A stretch of DNA of 64,000 bases from Flavobacterium pectinovorum (GTDB taxonomy: Bacteria; Bacteroidota; Bacteroidia; Flavobacteriales; Flavobacteriaceae), in contig NZ_FRBX01000008.1 in NCBI RefSeq assembly GCF_900142715.1, positions 229,107 through 293,106 of the forward strand. Reading direction: 5' to 3'. The notes under the pieces were generated by a model. It had not been told where the DNA came from. It saw only the letters and a program-made list of their open reading frames with translations, and made no database searches. Of this stretch, positions 34,120 through 42,225 are shown in pieces. Each line of letters opens with the position of its first letter. Position 1 is the first letter of the stretch. A program made the position numbers and the translations under genes.

Positions 34120-35322
34120 ATGAATTTAAAACAAATAGCCCTATTTCTTTTAATGACAGTTTCTTATAACACTTTTGCACAAAAAGATGGTTATTGGGAC
34201 AAAGAACGCGCCACGACAAAAGAAATTATTGTTTATGCACGTGACCGAATCACGCTGACAACTGAAGATTTACCCGTTGGAACAACCGAAATCGTGTACA
34301 GAATTACTCTTCTGGACGAAAACCAACAAATGGCAAATAGTTTAGTTTCAGTATTAAAAGCAATTCCGGATCCTACAGGAATAAGTCAGGGTTCTGCCGG
34401 AGCAGTTTTTTTAATGTCAAAAATTTCCGGAGACGATACTTGTACTTACGCATTATTTACTTCGGGTGAAAATGCAAAAAAATATATTGAAGACGGTAAA
34501 ACAGACAAGGCTTGTTACGCTCAGGTTGATGCTGTAAGCAAAGATGCCAAACGATTATCGCTAGATAAATCTTCTTGTTTGGGACAAAACGTAAACACGA
34601 TATGGTTTGGTTTTCACAGTAAAAACTGGGTTTTAAATCAAAAAATAGTTTTAGAAGTTGTGCCGTGGGTTGATACAAAACTAAATAGAGGCTGGAATCA
34701 GGACAATAAAAACGAAATTATCAGCTTATGCAAAACATCTACAATGGCACAAAAAATGGCCAATTCTGATGATTTTTGTGTTTGCATTATGGATAAAATA
34801 ACAAAACAATATCGTTATTCAGAGTTTCAAAAGTTATTGCCAATCGAAAAAAACAAAGTTTATAAAGATTTTGGTAACGCTTGCTACAAAGATGCTGACA
34901 TTTCAAAAAATGTTTATAATGATTTGAGAACTCAGGCTTCAACTTTAATAAAGCAACAAAAATACAATGAAGCAATTCCTAAATTAAATACCATAATTAA
35001 TGACGGAAAAGCAACTGCACTGGACTACAGTTCTATAGGCTATTGTTATATTTTGACTAAGCAATATGCAAAAGCCATAAAATCATTAAAAGAAGGTGAA
35101 AAATTAGACGATACAGAACTATTAGTCAAATTAAACCTGGCGCATGTTTATTTGGTTAGTGATGATTATAGCGAAGCAAAAGCGATTTATAAAAAATATC
35201 AGACTCAAAATGTTACTGACAGTTTAAGCTGGACAGAAAAAACAAAATTAGATTTTGCCGCTTTCCAGAAAGCAGGTTTACCATCAAAAGATTTTGAAAA
35301 AGTTTTAAAACTTTATAATTAA
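34120..35322 (+). CDS. Secreted TPR-repeat protein
   Basis: A 400-residue exported protein: signal peptide at 1-21 (ending NTFAQ), a beta-rich central region (about 22-185) with several cysteines (for example GDDTCTYALF and TDKACYAQV), and a C-terminal TPR set at about 270-390 (YNEAIPKLNTIINDG; YAKAIKSLKEGEKLD; YSEAKAIYKKY). It is likely a periplasmic scaffold or binding protein. The function is unknown. It lies upstream of menC by 102 bases, separated by a 20-bp inverted repeat. Confidence 0.75.
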   Translation: MNLKQIALFLLMTVSYNTFAQKDGYWDKERATTKEIIVYARDRITLTTEDLPVGTTEIVYRITLLDENQQMANSLVSVLKAIPDPTGISQGSAGAVFLMSKISGDDTCTYALFTSGENAKKYIEDGKTDKACYAQVDAVSKDAKRLSLDKSSCLGQNVNTIWFGFHSKNWVLNQKIVLEVVPWVDTKLNRGWNQDNKNEIISLCKTSTMAQKMANSDDFCVCIMDKITKQYRYSEFQKLLPIEKNKVYKDFGNACYKDADISKNVYNDLRTQASTLIKQQKYNEAIPKLNTIINDGKATALDYSSIGYCYILTKQYAKAIKSLKEGEKLDDTELLVKLNLAHVYLVSDDYSEAKAIYKKYQTQNVTDSLSWTEKTKLDFAAFQKAGLPSKDFEKVLKLYN

Positions 35323-35332
35323 AATTTTTTCC

Positions 35333-35407
35333 ACCATATAAGTTATATAAGTAAATTTAAGTTAGCCACTACGCAATATTTAAATGAACTTATATAACTT
35401 ATATGGT
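35333..35407. repeat. Perfect inverted repeat between TPR gene and menC
   Basis: ACCATATAAGTTATATAAGT (35333-35352) and its exact reverse complement (35388-35407) are 20-bp arms around 35 bases. The right arm lies just 17 bases before the TTG start of menC, so it can fold in the mRNA near the ribosome-binding region. No T-run, so not a terminator. Confidence 0.75.
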
Positions 35408-35424
35408 TTAAAAAACATACCAAC

Positions 35425-36471
35425 TTGAAAGCAACTTACCATAAATACATGCTCGAATTCAAACGCCCGTCGGGAACGTCGCGTGGCGTTATGACAGAAA
35501 AAGAAACCTGGTTTATTGTTCTTGAAAAAGACGGTAAAAAAGGAATAGGCGAGTGTGGTATTTTGCGCGGTTTAAGCGCTGATGATCGTGATGATTATGA
35601 AGAAAAACTAAATTGGGCATGCCAGAATGTTAATTTAGGAGAAACGGCACTTTGGGAAGCTTTATTAGAATTTCCGTCTATACAATTTGGAATTGAAATG
35701 GCTTTTTTATCCCTTAAAAGTGAAAATCCGTATTTATTATTTCCTTCAGATTTTACCAATACTACTCAATCAATTACCATAAACGGATTGGTTTGGATGG
35801 GAGAAGCTTCTTTCATGAAACAGCAAATTGAAGAGAAATTAGCAGATGGTTTTAATTGTATAAAATTGAAAATTGGAGCAATCGATTTTCAGAAAGAATT
35901 GGAATTACTACAGTTTATAAGAAGCCATTTTTCTGCAGAACAAATAGAAATTCGTGTTGATGCCAATGGAGCTTTTGCTTTAAATGAAGCTTTAAATAAA
36001 TTAAATCAACTAAATCAATTTCAGCTTCATAGTATTGAACAGCCTATAAAAAAAGGTAATATTAAAGCGATGAAAGACTTGTGTGAAACAACACCTTTTC
36101 CAATTGCATTAGACGAAGAATTAATAGGCGTTTTTTCATTCGAAGAAAAAGAAAAATTACTGCAGGAAATTAAACCGCAATATATCATTCTAAAACCAAG
36201 TTTTGTTGGAGGTTTTAGAGGAACACAAGAATGGATAACATTAGCAGATAAATATAATATTGGTTGGTGGATTACATCAGCATTAGAAAGTAACATTGGG
36301 TTAAACGCCATTGCACAATGGACTTTTCTGCAAAATTCAAAAATGCCGCAAGGTTTAGGAACAGGCGCACTCTACAATAATAATATTGATTGCCCGCTTG
36401 AAGTTTCTAATGGTCAATTATGGTATAATAAGACTAAAAACTGGAATTCTGATTTTCCTGAGAAAGCATAA
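35425..36471 (+). CDS. menC: MenC, o-succinylbenzoate synthase
   Basis: A 348-residue enolase-superfamily dehydratase that converts SHCHC to o-succinylbenzoate. The start codon is TTG at 35425, chosen because MKATYHKYMLEFKRPSGTSRG is the family start and the next ATG would lose eight residues. Visible motifs are LKIGAIDF (catalytic Lys in KxK, about 148-151), IRVDANGAF, SIEQPIKKGN, ALDEELIG and LKPSFVGG. MenC lacks the usual neighbouring menE here. It is the last menaquinone gene in the window and ends at a bidirectional terminator. Confidence 0.93.
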   Translation: MKATYHKYMLEFKRPSGTSRGVMTEKETWFIVLEKDGKKGIGECGILRGLSADDRDDYEEKLNWACQNVNLGETALWEALLEFPSIQFGIEMAFLSLKSENPYLLFPSDFTNTTQSITINGLVWMGEASFMKQQIEEKLADGFNCIKLKIGAIDFQKELELLQFIRSHFSAEQIEIRVDANGAFALNEALNKLNQLNQFQLHSIEQPIKKGNIKAMKDLCETTPFPIALDEELIGVFSFEEKEKLLQEIKPQYIILKPSFVGGFRGTQEWITLADKYNIGWWITSALESNIGLNAIAQWTFLQNSKMPQGLGTGALYNNNIDCPLEVSNGQLWYNKTKNWNSDFPEKA

Positions 36472-36472
36472 A

Positions 36473-36497
36473 AAAAACTGGCTTTTGACCAGTTTTT
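36473..36497. terminator. Bidirectional terminator, menC / HhH protein
   Basis: Stem AAAAACTGG with CCAGTTTTT, seven-base loop CTTTTGA, with A-run on the left and T-run on the right. It ends menC (plus) and the HhH gene (minus). Confidence 0.85.
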
Positions 36498-36519
36498 AAG
36501 GTTTAATCAATATTTGGTT

Positions 36520-37071
36520 TTATTCTTTTCCTCCCATTAGGTTTTCCTGTAAATCTTTCAGATCCTGCCATTTCCCTTCATAGGCAAGTAAAGCTTGTTT
36601 TGCCCACGTACTAGGATTGTGAATCGCATAATTTTCTCCTCCTGCATCTAGAATTGCCTGTAGTTTTTCGGTAGATGCTTCTGATAATTCCTTCCAAGTA
36701 CTGATTCCTGCAGCATTCATTAGAGTTTCAATTTTTGGTCCGATTCCTTCTACAATTTTCAAATCATTCTCTTCTATTTTTTTATTGCAAACCGATGCCG
36801 CCAAATCCTGATCAAAAAGAAAAACCGGAGTTGTACTGGCTGCAAATGATTGAGTTGTTTGTGATGTGGATAGTTTTACCGCTAAATCGGCTTCCAGAGC
36901 TGAAATTCTGGTATTCAGGCTTTTGGTATGTGCTTTGCATGCATCCAAATCGGCTTGTAAATCAGCTGCAAGAGAACCATCTCCTTTTGAATTCATTTTC
37001 CCTAGTAAGTAACCTAAAATTCCACAGATTAATCCCACTAGCACAGGTATTAAAATACAAGGTATATTCAT
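36520..37071 (-). CDS. Membrane-anchored helix-hairpin-helix protein
   Basis: A 183-residue protein with an N-terminal membrane helix (about 3-22), a helical linker, and a C-terminal HhH-like domain (KIVEGIGPKIETLMNAAGISTWKELSEASTEKLQAIL at about 105-140) resembling ribosomal L21-like or flap-endonuclease-type HhH units, with the end NPSTWAKQALLAYEGKWQDLKDLQ. Such domains often bind DNA, but the protein is likely anchored in the membrane. It lies 19 bases downstream of the OmpA-family gene in one operon. Confidence 0.8.
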   Translation of the reverse strand: MNIPCILIPVLVGLICGILGYLLGKMNSKGDGSLAADLQADLDACKAHTKSLNTRISALEADLAVKLSTSQTTQSFAASTTPVFLFDQDLAASVCNKKIEENDLKIVEGIGPKIETLMNAAGISTWKELSEASTEKLQAILDAGGENYAIHNPSTWAKQALLAYEGKWQDLKDLQENLMGGKE

Positions 37072-37090
37072 AATAGTATATTTTTGATTA

Positions 37091-37999
37091 TTATTTGATC
37101 GTTATTACAGTTCTTCTGTTGTTTGCTTTGCCTTCGGCAGTTGTATTTTCTCCAATTGGCTCATCAGGACCTTTCGATTCGGTTGTAATACGTTCGGCAT
37201 CGATTCCATTTTTCACCAGATAATCTTTAGAAAAATCAGCACGTTTTTGTCCCAATATTACATTTGCATCACGGTTTCCAACATTATCAGAATGTCCCAC
37301 AATTAAAACTGTAGCGTCTTTAACATTTTTCAGGTATTTCAAAATATCAGTTACTTTTTGTTTTTCAACCGCGTTTAAATTATCACTTGCTTTATTGGTG
37401 TTGAAATGTAGAATCAAAGGATCAGAATTGATTTTTTCTTTTAAAGTATTCCATTCATTATTAACAACCGTAGTGGTATCTAAAGCCGGAAAATTATATT
37501 CTACAGGACCAATAAGAGTATCAGAAATCATTTTCCAATTCTTAATAATTTCCCCTTTTGTATCAAACTGACTTGCCGTTAAACCTTTAGAAACAAAATA
37601 ATTTTTAACCTCATTTGCTCTAGCAAGTCCAAGATTTTCAAAAGTGGAGTTGTTGGTTTCATCAGAAATAGCATATCCAGTAATTATTACTTTTTGTTTT
37701 GAATTTGAAGCTAAAAATGTTTTAAGATTTTCAATTCCAATTCCAATAGAATCGCTAACGGGAGTAAGTAGTGCAGCACTGTTTTTGAGGAATTTAAGGT
37801 TATCACCGGTGCGAAAATCAATTCCGGAACCATTAAGAATAAAACGAACCATAGTAGTATCATTGGTAGCTACGGGTGTTTTTTCAGCAGCAACAGTTGG
37901 CGTTTTCATACTGCAATTGCAACAAAATTTAAGGTATAAAAAAGTGCCTAAAATAATTGTTATAGCAATGCCTAATAGATAAAGTGCTTTTTTAGACAT
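37091..37999 (-). CDS. OmpA-family protein with two OmpA-like domains
   Basis: A 302-residue protein with a membrane-spanning N-terminus (residues 5-23, then CCNC) and two OmpA-like peptidoglycan-binding regions: about 85-160 (VIITGYAISDETNNSTFENLGLARANEVKNYF) and about 195-302 (VLIVGHSDNVGNRDANVILGQKRADFSKDYL). The C-terminal one has the typical NRRTVITIK end. It probably links the envelope to peptidoglycan. Paired with the HhH protein, 19 bases downstream, as one operon. No signal-peptide cleavage is evident; the CCNC segment could be a variant lipobox. Confidence 0.85.
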   Translation of the reverse strand: MSKKALYLLGIAITIILGTFLYLKFCCNCSMKTPTVAAEKTPVATNDTTMVRFILNGSGIDFRTGDNLKFLKNSAALLTPVSDSIGIGIENLKTFLASNSKQKVIITGYAISDETNNSTFENLGLARANEVKNYFVSKGLTASQFDTKGEIIKNWKMISDTLIGPVEYNFPALDTTTVVNNEWNTLKEKINSDPLILHFNTNKASDNLNAVEKQKVTDILKYLKNVKDATVLIVGHSDNVGNRDANVILGQKRADFSKDYLVKNGIDAERITTESKGPDEPIGENTTAEGKANNRRTVITIK

Positions 38000-38194
38000 G
38001 GTAATGAAGTTTAGATCCTATCAAAATTAACAAAAAAATAAATACAAAATGCTTTAATAATCAGTTATTTAAAATATAACATTCTATTTTTGAGATGATT
38101 ACAGGATTAAATTGATTAAAATGTATTGATAAAATGCAATTTCAAACTGAATTAAAATGAGTAACTTGCAGTAAAAATTTAATTTGGAGTTAAA

Positions 38195-38668
38195 ATGATT
38201 GAAATAGAAAGAAAGTTTCTTGTAAAATCAAATGATTTTAAAGAACAGGCTTTTACTCAAAATAAAATTGCACAAGGTTATTTGAGTTCACTTCCCGAAA
38301 GAACGGTGCGCGTGCGAATAAAGGGAGCTAAGGGATTTATTACAATAAAAGGAATTGGGCATCACGGTGGAATGTCGCGCTTTGAGTGGGAAAATGAAAT
38401 TCCGCTTGATGAAGCGCTGGAACTCCTAAAATTATGCGAAAAAGGTAAAATCGAAAAGACACGTTTTGAAATAAAAGCCGGAAAACATGTTTTTGAAGTA
38501 GATGAATTTTATGGAGAAAATGAAGGTTTGGTAATGGCTGAAATTGAATTGGAATCAGAAACAGAATCTTTTGAAAAACCGGAGTGGCTTGGAGAAGAAG
38601 TTACTAATGATAAAAGATATTACAACGCTTATTTGAGCAAAAATCCCTTTAAAGATTGGGAAAAATAA
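38195..38668 (+). CDS. CYTH-domain protein (triphosphate tunnel metalloenzyme)
   Basis: A 157-residue protein with the CYTH signature MIEIERKFLV (ExExK) at the N-terminus and the beta-tunnel pattern RVRIKGAKGFITIKG, FEWENEIP, EIELESETE. Family members are inorganic triphosphatases or class-IV adenylate cyclases; bacteria of this group mostly show triphosphatase activity. It lies eight bases upstream of the YpdA gene in one operon. The function of that pairing is unclear. Confidence 0.9.
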   Translation: MIEIERKFLVKSNDFKEQAFTQNKIAQGYLSSLPERTVRVRIKGAKGFITIKGIGHHGGMSRFEWENEIPLDEALELLKLCEKGKIEKTRFEIKAGKHVFEVDEFYGENEGLVMAEIELESETESFEKPEWLGEEVTNDKRYYNAYLSKNPFKDWEK

Positions 38669-38675
38669 TAGATTT

Positions 38676-39641
38676 ATGACAGAATACGATTTGATAATTG
38701 TTGGAGGCGGCCCAATTGGATTAGCCTGTGCAATTGAAGCTCAAAAGAAAAACTTACGCTATTTAATTATTGAAAAAGGTGCAATTGTAAATAGTATTTT
38801 CAATTATCCGTTGTACATGACTTTTTTTTCAACGGCCGAGCGACTTGAAATTGGAAATATTCCATTTAATTGTCTTGCACCAAAACCCGGCCGTCAGGAA
38901 GCTTTAGAATATTACAGAAACATTCATCGCTATTTTAATTTTTCCATTAATTTGTTTGAAGAAGTAATTAGTGTTGAAAAACAAGAGAATTCGGTTTTCA
39001 AAATAACTTCTGACAAAAAATCTTATGAAGCCAAGAATGTTGTTATCGCTACAGGTTTTTACGATATTCCGATAGAAATGAATGTGAAGGGAGAGGAATT
39101 GCCCAAAGTTAGACATTATTATAAGGAAGCTCACGAATATGCTTTTAGAAATATTCTGGTTGTTGGCGCCAACAATTCATCTGTTGATGCTGCTTTAGAA
39201 TGTTGGCGAAAAGGAGCTAATGTAACGATGGTGATTCGCAAAAACGAAATCAATAATCGCGTAAAATATTGGGTAAAACCAGATATCGAAAATCGAATTG
39301 AAGAAGGAAGTATAAAAGCCTATTTTCAATCGAATATTACTGAAATCAGAGAAAATGAAGTTGAAATAGAAACTCCAAACGGTAAAGTTACTATTGAAAA
39401 TGATTTTGTTCTTGCTTTAACGGGATATAAACCAGATTTGACTTTTCTTGAAAAAATGGGTATTCAGCTTTCTAATGATGAGCTAAAAATACCAACTTAT
39501 AATCCTGAAACTATGGAAACTAATATCGAAGGTTTATTTTTGGCAGGAGTAGTTTGCGGTGGAATGCAGACACATAAATGGTTTATCGAAAACTCACGCA
39601 TTCATGCGAATATGATTGTAGATTCTATTACTTCGAAATAA
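38676..39641 (+). CDS. YpdA family bacillithiol disulfide reductase
   Basis: A 321-residue FAD/NAD(P)H enzyme. It has the FAD motif IIVGGGPIGLACAIEAQKK (about 7-25), the NAD(P) motif LVVGANNSSVDAALECW (about 165-181) and the end GLFLAGVVCGGMQTHKWFIENSR. No redox CxxC is present, as in YpdA proteins, which reduce bacillithiol disulfide in Firmicutes and are found in Bacteroidota. This implies a bacillithiol-type thiol pool in this organism. Co-transcribed with the CYTH gene, and next to SelO and MsrA, which fit a redox neighbourhood. Confidence 0.85.
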   Translation: MTEYDLIIVGGGPIGLACAIEAQKKNLRYLIIEKGAIVNSIFNYPLYMTFFSTAERLEIGNIPFNCLAPKPGRQEALEYYRNIHRYFNFSINLFEEVISVEKQENSVFKITSDKKSYEAKNVVIATGFYDIPIEMNVKGEELPKVRHYYKEAHEYAFRNILVVGANNSSVDAALECWRKGANVTMVIRKNEINNRVKYWVKPDIENRIEEGSIKAYFQSNITEIRENEVEIETPNGKVTIENDFVLALTGYKPDLTFLEKMGIQLSNDELKIPTYNPETMETNIEGLFLAGVVCGGMQTHKWFIENSRIHANMIVDSITSK

Positions 39642-39650
39642 AAAAAGTTG

Positions 39651-39783
39651 CCACAGATTAAAAGATTCTATTGATTATTTTTGCCACGAATTCACAAATT
39701 TGTTTGAAATATTAAACACAATCATTCGTGAATTCGTGGCTATTTTTTAAATCTAAATCTTTTTAATCCGTGGCAAAAAACTT
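39651..39783. repeat. Nested inverted repeat, GTGAATTCGTGGC family, copy 2
   Basis: The inner inverted repeat runs 39683-39740: GCCACGAATTCAC pairs with GTGAATTCGTGGC. An outer pair surrounds it: TTGCCACAGATTAAAA (from 39650) with TTTTAATCCGTGGCAA near 39762-39777. Arms are separated by A+T-rich spacer. The same elements occur at 25404 and 41371. Confidence 0.75.
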
Positions 39784-41352
39784 TTAAGAACTACAAGAAA
39801 GCATAGAACAACCCACTTTTGAACGTGCCCAATCTGGTCGTTTTGCGAACCATTTTTCTAATTCCGACTGCTCGTCATATGGCTTTTGCAATAGCAAGTA
39901 CAATTCATTTATCAACGAATAATCTTCCTGATCTGCAGCATCGATAGCCAATTGTGCCATATAATTTCGCAGTACATATTTTGGATTAATTGTATTCATT
40001 TTTTGTGCACGATCTTCATCCGATAATGTTTCATTGTTTAATCTTTCGAGGTAAACTGAAAACCATTTTTTCCAGGATTCTAAAATGTCTCCTGAAATTT
40101 CTTCACGAATATAAAAGGCATCCTGAATTTTTTCAATACCGTCTTCTATAGAATCTTCTTTTTTAATTTTACTTAAATTTCTGAAAAAGATCGTCATATC
40201 AGTTTCAGATAATTGCAAAACAGTTTCTAAAGCGGTAATTAATTTATCGTCAGCTTCAGTTGAAGTAAAAACACCTAATTTACTTAAAAACATTACTTTA
40301 TAATCCGATTTAAAATCATTTATAAATGATTCTAAAATCTTTTCTAAAGGTTCTGCTTCATTGATTAAAGGATAAAGTGCATTAGCCAATTGAAATAAAT
40401 TCCATTGAGCCACCTGAGGCTGATTGCCAAAACGATATCTTCTGTTTTGACTATCAGTTGTATTTGGTGTCCAGTTTGGATCATAATTTTCTAACCAGCC
40501 ATACGGACCATAATCAATTGTGATTCCGTGAATTGACATATTATCGGTATTCATTACACCATGCACAAAACCAACACGCTGCCAATGTAAAATCATTTCA
40601 CGCGTTGTATCTGCAACTTTTTTGAAAAATTGTAAATATTGTTCCTTTGGCTCGCCTGTAATTTCCGGAAAATAATGTTTGATATTATATTCAACAAATT
40701 GCTTTAAATTTTTAAGTTCATTTCGGGCTGTAAGTATTTCAAAACTTCCAAAACGAATAAAAGACGGAGCAACACGACAAACGATGGCGCCTTTTTCATA
40801 AGCAGGATTTCCGTTATATAAGATATCACGCAAAACCTGATCTCCAGACAACATTAGCGAAAGTGATCGGGTAGTGGGAACTCCCAAATAATGCATGGCT
40901 TCGGCACATAAATATTCTCTTATCGATGAGCGTAAAACGGCCAAACCATCAGCGGTTCTGGAATATGGAGTTTTTCCTGCACCTTTTAACTGAAGGGTAA
41001 AAAACTCGTTATTATGTTCAACTTCAGTTAGATTAATCGCACGTCCATCACCCAATTGTCCAGCCCAGTTCCCGAATTGATGTCCGGCATAACACATGGC
41101 GTAAGGTTTTGTTTCCGGCAAAATTTCTTTTCCCGAAAATGCATTCAAAAAGGCTTCTGACTGAATTTCATCTACAGCAATTCCAACCAATTCAGCAACT
41201 TCTTCAGAGGCATGAATTAGTTTTGGTTCAGTAGGTTTTGTTGGATTTACGTATGAAAATAACGCATTTTTAACCTGGCGAATTTCATTTGTTTCGTCCG
41301 GATCTGCGGGTAGTTCAGCAGTAAATCGATTATTTATTTTTAAATTTTTCAT
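39784..41352 (-). CDS. SelO/YdiU protein adenylyltransferase
   Basis: A 522-residue pseudokinase-fold enzyme that AMPylates target proteins in redox stress. Visible motifs are AGHQFGNWAGQLGDGRAI (about 90-107), GAGKTPYSRTADG (about 122-134), VHGVMNTDNMSIHG (catalytic block, about 263-276), and YGPYGWLENYDP. The C-terminus ends CSMLSCSS, placing Cys where other homologs have selenocysteine. It is a complete gene of family length. Located beside MsrA and YpdA, consistent with a redox cluster. Confidence 0.93.
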   Translation of the reverse strand: MKNLKINNRFTAELPADPDETNEIRQVKNALFSYVNPTKPTEPKLIHASEEVAELVGIAVDEIQSEAFLNAFSGKEILPETKPYAMCYAGHQFGNWAGQLGDGRAINLTEVEHNNEFFTLQLKGAGKTPYSRTADGLAVLRSSIREYLCAEAMHYLGVPTTRSLSLMLSGDQVLRDILYNGNPAYEKGAIVCRVAPSFIRFGSFEILTARNELKNLKQFVEYNIKHYFPEITGEPKEQYLQFFKKVADTTREMILHWQRVGFVHGVMNTDNMSIHGITIDYGPYGWLENYDPNWTPNTTDSQNRRYRFGNQPQVAQWNLFQLANALYPLINEAEPLEKILESFINDFKSDYKVMFLSKLGVFTSTEADDKLITALETVLQLSETDMTIFFRNLSKIKKEDSIEDGIEKIQDAFYIREEISGDILESWKKWFSVYLERLNNETLSDEDRAQKMNTINPKYVLRNYMAQLAIDAADQEDYSLINELYLLLQKPYDEQSELEKWFAKRPDWARSKVGCSMLSCSS

Positions 41353-41370
41353 TATAATTTTATTTTTTTT

Positions 41371-41465
41371 GCCACAAATTAAATAATTCTAATATCTAGA
41401 AAAATAGCCACGAATTCACGAATTTATTTTAAAAAATTATGCGTAATCATTCGTGAATTCGTGGC
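41371..41465. repeat. Nested inverted repeat, GTGAATTCGTGGC family, copy 3
   Basis: GCCACGAATTCACGAATTT (41407-41425) pairs with AATCATTCGTGAATTCGTGGC ending at 41465. An additional GCCACAAATTAAA lies at 41371. It separates selO and msrA and resembles copies 1 and 2. Confidence 0.75.
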
Positions 41466-41513
41466 TTTTTTTTTTAGATTGTTACAATAAAATCTAAGAC
41501 AAAAAACTTCTAT

Positions 41514-42044
41514 TTAAACAAGTTTATCTGCGTACATTTTTTTTAATTTCTGCACTTTTGGATCAATTACGATTTGGCAGTAACGTGCATCCTGATTGTT
41601 ATTGTAATAATTTTGATGATCTTCTTCGGCTTCGTAAAAAACTTCAAATTCAACTAATTGCGTTACAATTGGATCATCATAAAAATCTTTTACTTCTTCA
41701 AAAACCTGTTCAGCAATTGCTTTTTGTTCTGCATCATGATACAAAATTACAGAACGGTATTGTGTTCCAACATCTGCTCCCTGACGGTTTAATGTTGTTG
41801 GATCATGACTTGTCATAAATATAAAAATCAAATCATGATATGAAATTATGTCAGGATCAAATGTAACTTGTATGACTTCGGCATGACCGGTTCTGCCAGT
41901 ACAAACTTCACGATATGGAGGATTTTTGATAAAACCTCCTGAATATCCCGATTTTAAAGATTCTATTCCTTTTAAACGCTGAATTACAGCTTCTATACAC
42001 CAAAAACATCCTCCACCAAAAGTGGCTACTGATAAATTTTCCAT
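41514..42044 (-). CDS. msrA: MsrA, peptide-methionine (S)-S-oxide reductase
   Basis: A 176-residue enzyme with the catalytic motif GGGCFWCIEAV at about 10-20 (nucleophilic Cys13), the SGYSGG block near 34 and GRTGHAEVIQV near 51. It reduces methionine-S-sulfoxide in proteins. The sequence lacks a signal peptide, so it is cytoplasmic. Separated from selO by a nested repeat. The frame is complete. Confidence 0.96.
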   Translation of the reverse strand: MENLSVATFGGGCFWCIEAVIQRLKGIESLKSGYSGGFIKNPPYREVCTGRTGHAEVIQVTFDPDIISYHDLIFIFMTSHDPTTLNRQGADVGTQYRSVILYHDAEQKAIAEQVFEEVKDFYDDPIVTQLVEFEVFYEAEEDHQNYYNNNQDARYCQIVIDPKVQKLKKMYADKLV

Positions 42045-42196
42045 AAATGTTATAGTTAAAGTTTTATATGCCCTATTAATCCGATAGAATATTATGATAA
42101 TTTATTCAAAAAAAGACTATTTAATTAAAGATACTAAAAGGTTATTTAATGTTTGAAGTTTATAATTGATAAATTCACAATTCTATAAAAAAGCAA

Positions 42197-42204
42197 TATA
42201 TTTG
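42197..42204 (+). promoter_or_regulatory. TATATTTG -7 box upstream of the PLP enzyme
   Basis: Exact TAnnTTTG match 21 bases before the chosen start at 42226. A TTG at 42166-42168 lies 28 bases upstream of it, longer than the usual 17-23, so the -33 match is doubtful. It supports the downstream start over the TTG at 42166. Confidence 0.5.
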
Positions 42205-42225
42205 CAATCAAACTCAGGCACAATA

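Noticed and set aside
42166..42225. Longer PLP-enzyme N-terminus from TTG 42166
   Set aside because: It would include the TATATTTG promoter-like box; ATG 42226 chosen.
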